Positions 24,901-34,990 of a stretch of 64,000 nucleotides of DNA are shown here, in pieces. Under the pieces are notes generated by a model that was not told the origin of the DNA, did not search any database, and worked only from the letters and a program-made list of their open reading frames with translations. This DNA is from Linnemannia schmuckeri (taxonomy: Eukaryota > Mortierellomycota > Mortierellomycetes > Mortierellales > Mortierellaceae). The first letter of the stretch is position 1; the number at the start of each line of letters is the position of its first letter. A program made the position numbers and the translations under genes. Where the stretch lies: contig JANATG010000004.1 in NCBI GenBank assembly GCA_029449235.1, positions 3,063,392 to 3,127,391 of the forward strand, given 5' to 3'.

Positions 24901-26303
24901 GGACCTTTATAAACGATCCAAAACAAAAATACTCGACAAACACTCTTCTCTTTCGTTCATTCCTTTTTTTGTCTGCATCATTCTTCTACCTTCCCCTCCC
25001 TCCCTGCTTCTCGACGTTAACACCGAAAAAGATTCCTCGCCAAGTAGCTGCCATTCCTCTTTACTACCACCACTATAAGGAGCAATCAGTCACTCCTGCC
25101 TTGACGCGTCCTCGATTTCAAACAATGGCAACATCCATAACATTTACGGTGCCAAGTGTGCTATGAACACAACACCTTTGAAGTCAATGACATCCATCAT
25201 GCACATCAAAGAGGGGATCAGATCGCGAATACAGGAATCTCTCTTCATCCGTCATTACCTCAGGGTTTGTGATAGCAACAGCCACAGACAGAGAGATACG
25301 CCTTTGTATAATGGGTCGTTGGCTAATGAGCTATAATCACGTGTGTATAGGGGACGAAGAGTACATAAGCACTCTTCGTCCCTGAATTAAACAGATCTCT
25401 CTCTTTGTTTCGTTATTCCATCTTCCCTATTACCTTACTGATAACAACCCTTGGTTATTATTTTCCATTTTTTTTAACGAATTCACAACAGGGATTCACA
25501 TACTGATTTTTTTTTTCAAAAAGACATTCGTTCACACGCTCACTCAAAAAAAAAAAAAAAAAAAAAAAGGGGCATGAACGAATAAACGCACACTCATCAC
25601 CGTATGGAAGGTTAGCTATGCAGCAATGCAGCTGACAGAGCACTGTCTCACCACTGGCACCACTCCAGTCTGAAAACACTGGCACCACTGCTGCGTATAC
25701 TCACAGGTATCAAAAGCACGACCTCGCATCGATTACGATGCTTGAGCAGAGACAAATCCTCATCGCAGGTAAGAACTCGACTGACGATTAGTGTCACATG
25801 ATGTTGAAATAAAAGACGATGTCATCGTTTTCTCTTAATATAGCCCTTGTGGTTTGGGTGATGAAAGCGTCGATGACTGATGTCTCAACCATCACAAGAA
25901 GGGATGTATGCATGCATGGCAGCACTATTTCTTTTTCTTTCTCTTCCAAGCACGTCATCCTCACATGTGCGAATTGACCAATCAGCATGCACCCCGCCCT
26001 GACTTTCTTATCAATTGGCATTCATGCAAGAGAAAGAAGAGACATAGGAAATGAGAAAAGAAGAAAAGACAACAAAAACGCATGATCATGCGGCACTGAC
26101 CTGCTTGAATCTCGTCAACAATGCACCTTGCATGATCCAATGGCAATGGACATGGTCGAAACGTGATCCACACATGAATTGAGAGAATGGAATCGAGAAA
26201 ACATCTATAAGGATGAAGAAATTGAGAATCTTCATTTTTTTTTCTCCATCTGCCAAACACACTTCCATTCCACTTCTCACAATTCTCTCGCCCATCCACA
26301 ACG
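24150..26303. other. Intergenic region rich in A and T homopolymers
   Basis: No supported gene. It contains an almost pure A/AG tract at 24327-24453, a 28-base T run at 24873-24900, a 23-base A run at 25546-25568 and a perfect hairpin at 25351-25382. Open frames over the A-rich tract are poly-lysine artefacts. The last 100 bases, with CTATAAGG near 26203 and pyrimidine-rich DNA, probably form the promoter and leader of the gene at 26304. Confidence 0.55.
25351..25382. repeat. Perfect 12-bp hairpin
   Basis: GGGACGAAGAGT and ACTCTTCGTCCC form a perfect 12-bp inverted repeat around an 8-base loop. No T run follows and no gene ends here, so it is not an obvious terminator. It may be part of an old LTR, but I could not define ends. 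Confidence 0.6.
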
Positions 26304-27074
26304 ATGTCCAAATCTTCTCACTCCTCACCTGCTGAATCCAGCGCCGGCCCTTCTCGTCCTCCACTTGCACCCATCAACACAGGCGATATTGAGAACAGAA
26401 GAAACGGCAGGGCATCTGCTCAAGCCACAATAATAACAACACCGACAGCAGCATCAACCCCGACTAGGGCAGCCGCTGCTCCCTACAACCCCCAGCAGCG
26501 TTCGACACAAAGGACACTCAGGGTCGACCTGGAACGCACTGCACAACCCATGCAGTGGACAATGCCGCCCAATGAGGCCGAGATTCGGAACACAGCCCTC
26601 AATAATCTACAATCCATCTATCTGCGACTGCAATCAGAGAGGACTATTGTCCTTGCCAAACGAGCAAGCTACTTGTGCGACGCCTTTAGTGCATTTGATA
26701 TTCCTCTTGGACAGGATCTGGAAGACATTGACAGCTTCAACCTTATGCACGATCGCGTGTACACCTCGCTACAAGAACACGCCGCACAACTCAACAAACA
26801 CATTGCGTCGGTCCAGGAGCTCATCCAACAATTCGAGTTTGCAGTGAAACGTGGCCACCTCTTCGATGACTTTGGTTACCTCAAGACCAACAATTATATA
26901 CATGGTCCACTGCTCGGGCTGACGAACAGTCAGGTAGTGAAAGAGAGATCGTTCATCTCGGATTTTGCACCTCCATCACCTGCGACTGTCACACGCAATG
27001 CACGCAACCTCGAACCCATGTCGCCCTCAGATATGACCGAACAGCAATTAGCATACATAAGTAGCGGTCTCTAA
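26304..27074 (+). CDS. Unrecognised 256-aa protein with helical C-terminal half
   Basis: Single-exon frame starting at an ATG after a pyrimidine-rich leader (ACAACGATGTCC). Residues 1-85 are Ser/Ala/Pro/Thr-rich and presumably disordered. From about residue 90 the sequence looks folded and helical: NEAEIRNTALNNLQSIYLRL, ERTIVLAKRASYLCDAF, DLEDIDSFNLMHDRVYTSL and NKHIASVQELIQQFEFAVKR. A short tail holds FAPPSPATVTRNARNLEPMS. AATAAAA motifs near 27095 could serve polyadenylation. Codon usage resembles the neighbouring host genes. I do not recognise the family. It is the last likely host gene before the retroelement block. Confidence 0.65.
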   Translation: MSKSSHSSPAESSAGPSRPPLAPINTGDIENRRNGRASAQATIITTPTAASTPTRAAAAPYNPQQRSTQRTLRVDLERTAQPMQWTMPPNEAEIRNTALNNLQSIYLRLQSERTIVLAKRASYLCDAFSAFDIPLGQDLEDIDSFNLMHDRVYTSLQEHAAQLNKHIASVQELIQQFEFAVKRGHLFDDFGYLKTNNYIHGPLLGLTNSQVVKERSFISDFAPPSPATVTRNARNLEPMSPSDMTEQQLAYISSGL

Positions 27075-27322
27075 CAAAATAGCAGAAAACAAAAATAAAA
27101 ATATTTTGTCATTTTCATCAGTAAAGACACTATTGTTTTCCTATTTCGACGCTTCATCTGGATCAGCAACATCAAGATCTTGAACACAGGCAGCAACCCC
27201 AAATAAAAGATCTAGATGTTAGTTGTTGGATCCAGATCAACTTTACCATCTTGTTTAAATTGTGGTACCCATCTCTCTCCCTTACACCTCGAGACTTATG
27301 TATCTTCGGATGATATATGATA
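27075..27322. other. 3' flank of preceding gene, no feature
   Basis: AT-rich DNA with possible polyadenylation signals near 27095. Nothing else seen. Confidence 0.5.
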
Positions 27323-27659
27323 TAAAGTGCTCCAATCAACTGATCAACCAAAACGCGATTTCGACTTGTTTTTTGAAATGCTCATTCGCCAATGTTCCAG
27401 TCGGCCCCCAGATTCCTGCCATTCATTCTCTTGATTCGTAACCTCATTCATCACCGCTTGCCTTTTTTTGCATGGACCGACATTGGATCATCGCCGGAAT
27501 CGAAATGCCTGAATCTGGTTGATCACTTAATTGGATCGCCATATGTGGCGAATGATTTCCATGTAAAATTTTACATGGGTTTAGCACGGGAAGATCTGTT
27601 TTTTTAATACCACAAGCTCAATGCGCTTTCTACAGATAAACTGAGAGCAGTTCCATGCA
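27323..27659 (+). repeat. Left arm of a 337-bp inverted repeat
   Basis: This arm is an essentially perfect reverse complement of 27847-28183, with a 187-bp unrelated spacer between them; similarity continues imperfectly a few bases into the spacer (AGGACAT). Each arm contains the same 71-codon open frame and a 20-base palindrome (27559-27578, CCATGTAAAATTTTACATGG). No clear target duplication flanks the pair. It could be a foldback transposon or the product of an inverted duplication. Confidence 0.9.
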
Positions 27660-27846
27660 CAGGACATGGTGTATGATCTAAAGGTCTTTAATGTAAGAAG
27701 CCAGTTATTCTCAATAGAGTGTAATATCATGGCAATGTCTGAAATCATGCTAGACCCATGTAACAAAACATACTTTAACAATATCTTCTATAAATGATAC
27801 AGCAGTTTCGTACGTTTCCTATTTTCTAGATCCACTTGATGTCCTT

Positions 27847-28183
27847 TGCATGGAACTGCTCTCAGTTTATCTGTAGAAAGCGCATTGAGCTTGTGGTATT
27901 AAAAAAACAGATCTTCCCGTGCTAAACCCATGTAAAATTTTACATGGAAATCATTCGCCACATATGGCGATCCAATTAAGTGATCAACCAGATTCAGGCA
28001 TTTCGATTCCGGCGATGATCCAATGTCGGTCCATGCAAAAAAAGGCAAGCGGTGATGAATGAGGTTACGAATCAAGAGAATGAATGGCAGGAATCTGGGG
28101 GCCGACTGGAACATTGGCGAATGAGCATTTCAAAAAACAAGTCGAAATCGCGTTTTGGTTGATCAGTTGATTGGAGCACTTTA
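27847..28183 (-). repeat. Right arm of the 337-bp inverted repeat
   Basis: Mirror of 27323-27659. It directly abuts the 5'-truncated family E gag fragment, so the rearrangement or insertion that made it may also have removed the E promoter and LTR. Confidence 0.9.
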
Positions 28184-29740
28184 GTACTTTTCCGCACACA
28201 AACCACCATTCTTCTACTTTCTGTATCAATCACAATCTACCCGACAATGAGATCCTTACAGCCAATGCACGCTTCCAAGCACTGATGGACCGCGTAGCCA
28301 CACTTGAGCAAATAACTCAGACGGTCGCTCCCTGTTACGAGACAAGATCGAGCTAAGGCTTGTTCTTGTGACTTCGCCCACCTAACAAGTATAAAAGAAC
28401 TCTTACATAGTAAATTGATAGTTCTTTACTTGGTATCGCCAAATATATACATCTACTCCTTTTCTCATACTCAGTTTCCCTAGTCACTGATCGAGGTTCT
28501 TTCTATTGTCCTTTTATGCTCCTCGATCTGCTTTCTTGACACTCCCCTGCAAGCCAAAGTCACCGAGCTCGAGGAGACTGTTGCAAAGTACCATAATATG
28601 CTGGAGTTTATTCTTTCAAACGAAGACTTCTTTACAAGTCTAACTGTCAACCTCAATCCACGATTGCTCAACCTCGAATCCAACACTCAGAAGATGACAT
28701 CACAATTACCACCCATCACTCGCTCAGAACTAAGCAAACTATTTTATGATCACAAGACCGATGTCACCAACACAGTGAGCGCCATCTTCCAATCAACCAC
28801 TCCCCACATCAGCAACAGCTCTTCAAAGCCAAAAGTAGCACCCCCTGCAGTCTTCTCCGGCAAACGTAAAGATTGGAAAGGGTTTCAGGCTCAGCTGGAA
28901 CTCTTCTTCGTTGCAAACGAGACCCTCTATCCAAATGATCACAACCATATTGTGCTGGCTATCTCGCGTCTCGGTGATACTGCGGCGTTCAAGTATATGC
29001 AGAGATACGTTCCGTCCTTCAAGCTGCCTGCCGAGGAAAGACCCGTGTGTATCTCTAATTTGGATCAGTTCTTTGCTCTTATGAGTAAGAACTTTGGAGT
29101 CTCCAACGCTCATGTCTTAGCAGAGAGCCAACTCCGTCAGCTTAAACAGCGTGGTTCCGCCATCGACTACACTAACCGTTTTGTCAACCTTGCAGCGGAT
29201 ACGGCGTGGAATGATAGTGCGATGATCTCACAATTCCGCCTCGGCCTAAAGGAGTCTGTTCAAGATGCCATGGCAAACTATCTCGAGCCAACTACCTTTG
29301 CTGAGTTCTCGCAGCTGGCTATCGACGTCGACAACCGACAATACGGCTATGCTATAACCCGTTCCGGCAATAAATCCTCTAGCACTGCATCCCGCTCCAC
29401 CACCGCTCACACCTTACCCACCACTCGTGCCTCATCTACCCCAGCTACCATTTCCACCCCGACTGTTGCGGCTCCCACAACCACTTCGATGGACATGGAT
29501 CTCTCACATGTTCGCCATGGTCCTTTGTCACCGTCTGAGCGTTTTCGTCGCCAGAAGGAAGGACTGTGCACCTATTGTGGTTCAGCAGATCATTGGATCG
29601 ACGACTGCCCTAAGAAGCCCGCAAAGCCCTTGTTCAAGAACGCTCCAAAGGCAACAGCCTCGGTCTCGGCCCTTCAGCCTACACAGATTAGTAACCAATC
29701 GAATGCCATCTCTTTTCAATTGGAAAAAGACTTAGCCTAG
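28184..29740 (+). pseudogene. Family E Ty3/gypsy gag, 5'-truncated and split by a solo LTR
   Basis: Gag-like capsid precursor of an LTR retrotransposon. The N-terminal part before 28333 reads ANARFQALMDRVATLEQITQ. It resumes after the solo LTR as AKVTELEETVAKYHN; removing the LTR and one copy of CTCCC keeps the frame open. The 28598-29740 part carries a capsid region (VFSGKRKDWKGFQAQLELFF, QLRQLKQRGSAIDYTNRF, RLGLKESVQDAM) and a canonical zinc knuckle, CTYCGSADHWIDDC (C-x2-C-x4-H-x4-C, near 29567-29610). An internal ATG at 28693 could start a shorter product. There is no LTR on the left. The stop at 29738-29740 overlaps the pol frame, which is at -1. Confidence 0.8.
28333..28541 (+). mobile_element. 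Solo LTR (family F), 209 bp, target duplication CTCCC
   Basis: Starts TGTTACGAG and ends CTTGACA, flanked on both sides by CTCCC (28328-28332 and 28542-28546). TATAAAAG lies near 28392. It sits inside the E gag frame and matches none of the LTRs of A, B or C. A solo LTR is the footprint of LTR-LTR recombination after a full insertion. The strand is taken from the TATA motif and is uncertain. Confidence 0.88.
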
Positions 29741-29927
29741 ACAGTAAAGTTGGAGTCCGTCTGGGTGAGCTGTACAACAAATCTCCAAACGATCCTTTGT
29801 TATCCCCTATTACCATCCCAGTCACTCTTCACTTCCTAAACTCCTCATTACCAGTTCATGCAATGATCGATTCAGGAGCAACCATCTCATTCATATATCA
29901 AAACCTGGCACAACAATACAATCTTCC
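29741..29927 (+). pseudogene. Family E pol, protease start only
   Basis: The pol frame, at -1 to gag, is open upstream of the gag stop and encodes KVGVRLGELYNKSPND, then PITIPVTLHFL and the aspartic protease motif VHAMIDSGATISFIYQNLAQQ (DSGA, near 29860-29890). It ends abruptly at 29927, where the terminal LTR of A' begins. The rest of E pol is not found on the other side of A'. Confidence 0.8.
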
Positions 29928-30025
29928 TGCAACTTTTGTAAGGAATGGAAGGAAGAGATGTCTTTGTATTTTGGTAATAGTTGTCTATTTATCTAATTAA
30001 GGTAATCGGGGGTCCAATCGTTGCA
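29928..30025 (-). mobile_element. 3' LTR of A', 98 bp
   Basis: Read on the minus strand it begins TGCAACGATTGG and ends AAAGTTGCA, the same as both LTRs of A. It is preceded on the element side by an A/G-rich polypurine tract. It joins directly to the family E protease fragment. Confidence 0.95.
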
Positions 30026-30035
30026 CCTTCCCCTT

Positions 30036-31073
30036 TTAAAAAACGATCCCATGGTTCTTTTTGAATGCGTTGACCAGGTCTTGGCAATTTTCCAGGTTGG
30101 CAGCTGGCTCCCATGTCTGATCCTCACGTCCGTAACCTTTCCAAGCAACGAGGAACTGGTGCTGTCGCCGGTACTTTCTGTATCGTAGAATGGATTCGAC
30201 CTCGTATTCCTCGGTGCCTTCGACGACGACAGGTGGTGGTGGTGCTGGTGTTCGGCGGCCGAATGTAAGTGGTGACTCAATATAGTGGCGAAAAAGATCG
30301 ACGTGAAAGATATTGTGGATGTTGTAGGAGGGGGGTAAGTCGACGAGAAAGGTAACTGGTGATCGTTGCTCCAGTAGGGTGAATGGTCCAATAAAACGAG
30401 GCTTGAGCTTGTCCGAGCTGAGTCCGCTGTCGGCTGGCATGGTAATGTTCTCTGCACTGAGAAGGACCTTGTCGCCAACTTTGTAGTCATGGTCGCGTCG
30501 TCTCTTGTCGGCTTGTTCCTTTTGATGATCCTGAGCTCGCTGCAGTGCATCCTGGGCGAAAATTAGTGCCGTTGCTTGCTGATCCAGATAGTCATGGACG
30601 CTGGGGACGTTGCTGTCAGTGTGGGAGAGGAGGGTGGCGGGGATGCGGGGATGTTGTCCAGTGTTGAGGAAAAAAGGTGAATGGCCGGTTGAGTGGTGGA
30701 CGGAGTTGTTGTAGGCAAATTCCGCTGCAGGGAGGAGGGTGTCCCAGTTAGTCTGCTTTTCATCGATAAAGGCGCGCAGCATGATTCCTAGTGTCTTGTT
30801 CATAACTTCCGTCTGTCCATCCGTCTGTGGGTGATAGGCTGTTGACATCGCAAGCTTGACATCCATAAGCCGGTGAAGCTCCTGCCAAAAGTGACTGGTG
30901 AATTTGCTATCGCGATCCGAGACGATTGTTGTTGGCATTCCATGATGGCGGAACACATTGTCGAAAAACTGGCGAGCAACGTCGGGGGCGGTGGCGGTGG
31001 TGGTGCTGGGGACAAAGTGGACATGCTTGGATAACTTGTCGACAAAGACGGTGATGGCATCATGATTACGAGG
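30036..31073 (-). pseudogene. A' pol 3' part: integrase core and chromodomain
   Basis: Encodes the integrase from NHDAITVFVDKLSKHVHF through IVSDRDSKFTSHFW and HPQTDGQTE, then a chromodomain (EEYEVESILRYRKYRRQ, FLVAWKGYGREDQTWEP) near the C-terminus. One residue difference from element A was seen (Val for Ile in SNVPS-HDYL). It is cut at 31073 by the 3' LTR of B; the frame continues at 41846. Confidence 0.92.
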
Positions 31074-31276
31074 TGCAACAGCAGAAGGTAGGACCAGTGA
31101 AAGCAGGGACAAGAGACGAGGATTGAAGCAGTGATGATTGATGTTATTACTATGGTACATCTATATATACAAGGGAGTAACTAGGTTTCTAGGTCTAGTA
31201 TCATAGAAGAGTCAGAGGTGAATAAGAGTGATGAGAAATGACTAACTAAGGTGGACTTTAAACCTAATATGTTGCA
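31074..31276 (-). mobile_element. 3' LTR of B (minus copy)
   Basis: 203 bp; on the minus strand it starts TGCAACATATTAGG and ends CTGTTGCA. It contains TATATATAG in its second half. Confidence 0.95.
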
Positions 31277-31299
31277 CCTTCCCCTCTTAAAAAAAAATC

Positions 31300-34200
31300 C
31301 TATCTCCTAAGGCCATGGTCATGCTTGTACTTATTGAGGATCGTCTTGCAGTGAGCCAAGTGATCCTCAGGTTCCCATGTCCAGTCTTCTCGCGGGAAAC
31401 CTTGCCACTGAACAAGGTACTCACGCCGCCTATTGTTAATCCTGTGCTCCGCTATTCCTTCGACCTCATACTCTTCCTCATCCTCGACGATCTCTGGTGG
31501 TGGTCGTGCTGGTGTTCGCGATCCGAGTGCTGGGGGTGATGGGTAGTAGTGCCGGAGTCGGTCGACGTGAAAAACTGGATGGATCTTCATAGTGGGAGGC
31601 AGGTCAAGGCGGAAGGAAACCGAAGACAACTGTTCAACAATGGAGTGGGGACCAGCAAAACGAGCGAGGAGCTTTTGTGAAGTGCGGGTACGGTCAGCGG
31701 GAAGAGTGATGTTCTCGAGGTTGAGAAGGACCTGATCGCCAATCTTGAAGTCATGGTCGTGGCGACGGGTGTCTGCGGCGGTAACTTGTCGCTCCTGAGC
31801 AGCAGCAAGGGCTTCCTTGGCCAGAATGAGAGCTTCGCTCTGTGATCGTACAAAGTCGTTGACCGCGGGATTAGGACCGGGGGATGGGGTCAGCAGGGAC
31901 ATGGGGACATTGGGATGGTTGCCAGTGTTGAAAAAAAAATGGTGTAACGCCTGAGGAGGTGTTGATAGCGTTGTTGACAGCAAACTCTGCCGCAGGGAGG
32001 AGAAGATCCCAGTTGGATTGACGTTGGTCGACAAAGGAGCGGAGCATGGTGATAAGGATGCGGTTGGCGCGCTCGGTCTGACCGTCTGTCTGGGGGTGGA
32101 ATGCTGTTGACATTGCAAGGTGAACATCCAGCAGGCGACTTAGCTCCGTCCAGAAGCGGCTAGTGAACTTGGCATCCCTGTCGGAGACAATGGTGGTAGG
32201 GAGACCGTGGAGGCGGAAGACGTTGTCAAAAAAAATTCTTGCAACTTGTGAGGCGGTATCAGAGGTATGGCTGGCGACGAAGTGGGTCTGCTTTGAGAGT
32301 TTGTCCACGAATACCGTAACAGAGTCGAATCCTCGAGGTGTCTTGGGTAACGGGCCGATAAAATCCATTGTCACCGTCTGCCATGGTCGATCTGGGATGG
32401 GTAGTGGTTGTAGGAGGCCAGCAGGGAGCTGGTTGCTGGGCTTATTCCGTTGACATGACTCGCAAGTGCGGATGTACTCTTGTGCGTCCTTGGCCATGGT
32501 GGGCCAGAAGAATCGCGACCGGAGATGACCGTAAGTCTTTTCAAAACCAAAATGACCAGCTATAGCAGAGTCATGGGCATCATGTAAAAGGGAAAGACGG
32601 AGATCGGAGTTAGCAGGGATGCAAACCAGAAAGAGATCATTGCGTTGCACACAAAGAACACCATTAATAAGAAAATAATTTTTTGGTGGGCTTCCCTGCA
32701 GGCAGCTTTCGTAGATCGGCTTAAGACGAGGGTCCGTTTCATAGCCATCTACCAGGCGCTGCCGGAGCCCGGGGTCAATCTGTACTGAGAGGGTATTCAA
32801 CTCTCGATGATCTGGTCGGCGAGACAGGGCATCCGGGACAATATTGTCGGCGCCCTTCTTATACTTGAACGTGAAGTTATATTCCTGCAACAGCTCCATC
32901 CACCGAGCCTGGCGACGTGTGAGCTTGGGTTGTGTAGGGAAGTGTTGGAGGGTGGCATGGTCGGTGTAAACAATAAAATGAGAGCCATCCAAGTAGAATC
33001 TCCAGGTCTTGAGCGCATGGACAACAGCAAGTAATTCCTGCTCATGGGTTGGGTAGTTGCGCTCGGCCGAGTTAAGTTTGCGGGAGGTGAAGGCGACGGG
33101 GCGTGATACTCCATGCTCGTCGGTCTGAAAGAGGACAGCACCGAGGGCAAATCCAGAGGCATCAGTTTCGACGGTGGTGAGTAGGTCAGGGTCGAAGATT
33201 CTAAGCACGGGTGCTTTACTGATCGCCTCCTTGAGAGTTGTAAACGCTACTTCCTGTTCCTGAGACCAAGAAAAAGGAGTGCCTTCACCTAGGAGAGCGG
33301 TCAATGGTAGAGCGATTTCCGCGAAGTTAGCGATATACTGATGGTAAAACTGTGCAAGGCCAACGAATTGCTGAACATCCTTCTGCTTTTGAGGTCGGGG
33401 CCATTCACGAATGGCACGGACGAGACCGGCGCTTGTATGGATGCCGTCCTTGGAGATGACGTGGCCAAGAAACTCGGTTTGTTCTTGCATAAAAGAGCAT
33501 TTGCTCAATTTGGCATAGAGACCGTGCTTGCGGAGGAGCGTCAGGACAGACCGAAGGTGTTGTAGGTGCTCGGCTTCGGTGCGGGAGTAGATGAGGATGT
33601 CGTCGAGGTAGACAACAACCCACTTGTCGAGGACAGGGTCTAATACTCGTAGCATCATATTAGAAAAGGACGCCGGTGCATTTGTTAACCCAAAAGGGAC
33701 CACATTAAACTCGAAATGACCATAGCGACACCTAAACGCTGTTTTGTGGGTGTCCTCCTCAGCAATACGTTGTTGATGATAACCAGAGAGTAGATCCAGT
33801 TTTGTAAAGTAGCGGGCACCTCTGAAGCGGTCGATAAGCTCATCGATGCGGGGGAGGGGGTGGCGATTCTTCTTTGTAATGCGATTAAGGCCTCTATAGT
33901 CCACACACATACGCAAGGAACCATCTTTCTTTTTGACAAATAGCACCGGTGCACCATAGGGAGAAGTAGAGGGTTTGATAAAGCCTTTGCCCAGTAAGTC
34001 ATCGAGTTGCTTCCTTAGTTCATCCAATTCAGCAATCGAAAGACGAATAACAGGGCGAAAGGGAGGGTCAGCAGTCGGATCGGTTTCGATCTTCATAGCA
34101 TCGCCCCTATCAGGAGGGAGACCAGAGGGGAGGGAAGAAGGAAAGACGTCGGGAAACTCCTTATGGACGATAGTATGTATTTCTGGTGAGAGGGGTGGTG

Positions 34201-34701
34201 AGGTTGGTTTGTCTTTGTCATTGTTGTTGTTGCTGTTTGACTTTTTAGCGATTTTAACAAGGGCGAGGTAGACGGAGTTGCCGGGTTGAGAAGCGAGTGA
34301 GTGGAAGTGGAGATGAGAGAGAAGTTTGCCTTTGGAGCGGATGGTGATGGAGTTGGCGTCGGAGCCGCGGCATCGCCAGAGGACAGTGTTGCCATTGTGA
34401 GTAAAGTGAAGGTCGTTGTTGCGCCAGTTGATGAGAGGATTGGTGGATGTAAGCCAAGGTTTTCCAAGAATGAGGTCGTAGTTGGAGAGGGGGTAAATGA
34501 GTGCATCGAGAGTGTCGGTGTAGTTGTTGCGGTTGATGGAAAAGGTGGAGGTGGATGAGCAGAGGGAGGAGGAGCCGTCAGGAAGAATGATGGGGATGGA
34601 GGGACCAGGGTTGCGTGGGAGAGAGTGTTTTTTGCAAAAAGAAGAAGCGATCACATTGCCCTCCGCACCACAATCGATTAAAATTCGAGCAGGGGCACCA
34701 G
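31300..34701 (-). pseudogene. Element B pol (minus copy), protease to chromodomain, frameshifted
   Basis: Encodes the rest of the protease, reverse transcriptase (VDYRGLNRI, VVYLDDILIYS near 33600), RNase H (TVETDASGF, YTDHATL), the HHCC zinc-binding region and the integrase core with intact IVSDRDAKFTS. A run of nine bases at 31931-31939 (eight in the other copy) shifts the frame after GVTPFFF. The remainder, FFFNTGNHPNVPMS to the chromodomain (EEYEVEGIAEHRINNRR), lies in another frame down to 31300. The N-terminal pol part is at 39943-40527, beyond element A. Confidence 0.9.
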
Positions 34702-34799
34702 TGCAACGATTGGACCCCCGATTACCTTAATTAGATAAATAGACAACTATTACCAAAATACAAAGACATCTCTTCCTTCCACTCCTTACAAAAGTTGCA
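34702..34799 (+). mobile_element. 5' LTR of element A, 98 bp
   Basis: Starts TGCAACGATTGG and ends AAAGTTGCA, with 6-bp inverted ends (TGCAAC/GTTGCA). At 98 bp it is unusually short for a gypsy LTR. The downstream ATG at its edge overlaps the primer site. Confidence 0.95.
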
Positions 34800-34811
34800 T
34801 GGTAGCAAAGG
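34800..34811 (+). promoter_or_regulatory. Primer binding site of element A
   Basis: TGGTAGCAAAGG follows the LTR directly. TGGTAGC is complementary to a 3' end GCTACCA, as in initiator tRNA-Met, the common primer of Ty3/gypsy elements. Elements B and C carry the same site. Confidence 0.8.
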
Positions 34812-34990
34812 TTCACAATTCCACCAACAAGACCCCAGAACACTCAGCACAACCCCCAGAACACCCAGCACAAACCCCAGACTCCTCCAGCTCCCCAGAA
34901 ACCTCACCTAGCACCTCCTCCATCCCCTCACCCTGTCTTCCACCCATTAACACGTATTTTATCACTGACTTTTTATCGGAACTCACCATC

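Noticed and set aside
27392..27607. Identical 71-codon frames in both arms of the inverted repeat as a gene
   Set aside because: The frame crosses a palindrome, has no leader or domain, and identity only reflects the arm duplication.
29720..29745. Canonical frameshift heptamer at the family E gag end
   Set aside because: The pol frame is -1, but the sequence TTGGAAAAAGAC does not fit X-XXY-YYZ in the gag frame, so no signal was called although a 7-bp stem follows.
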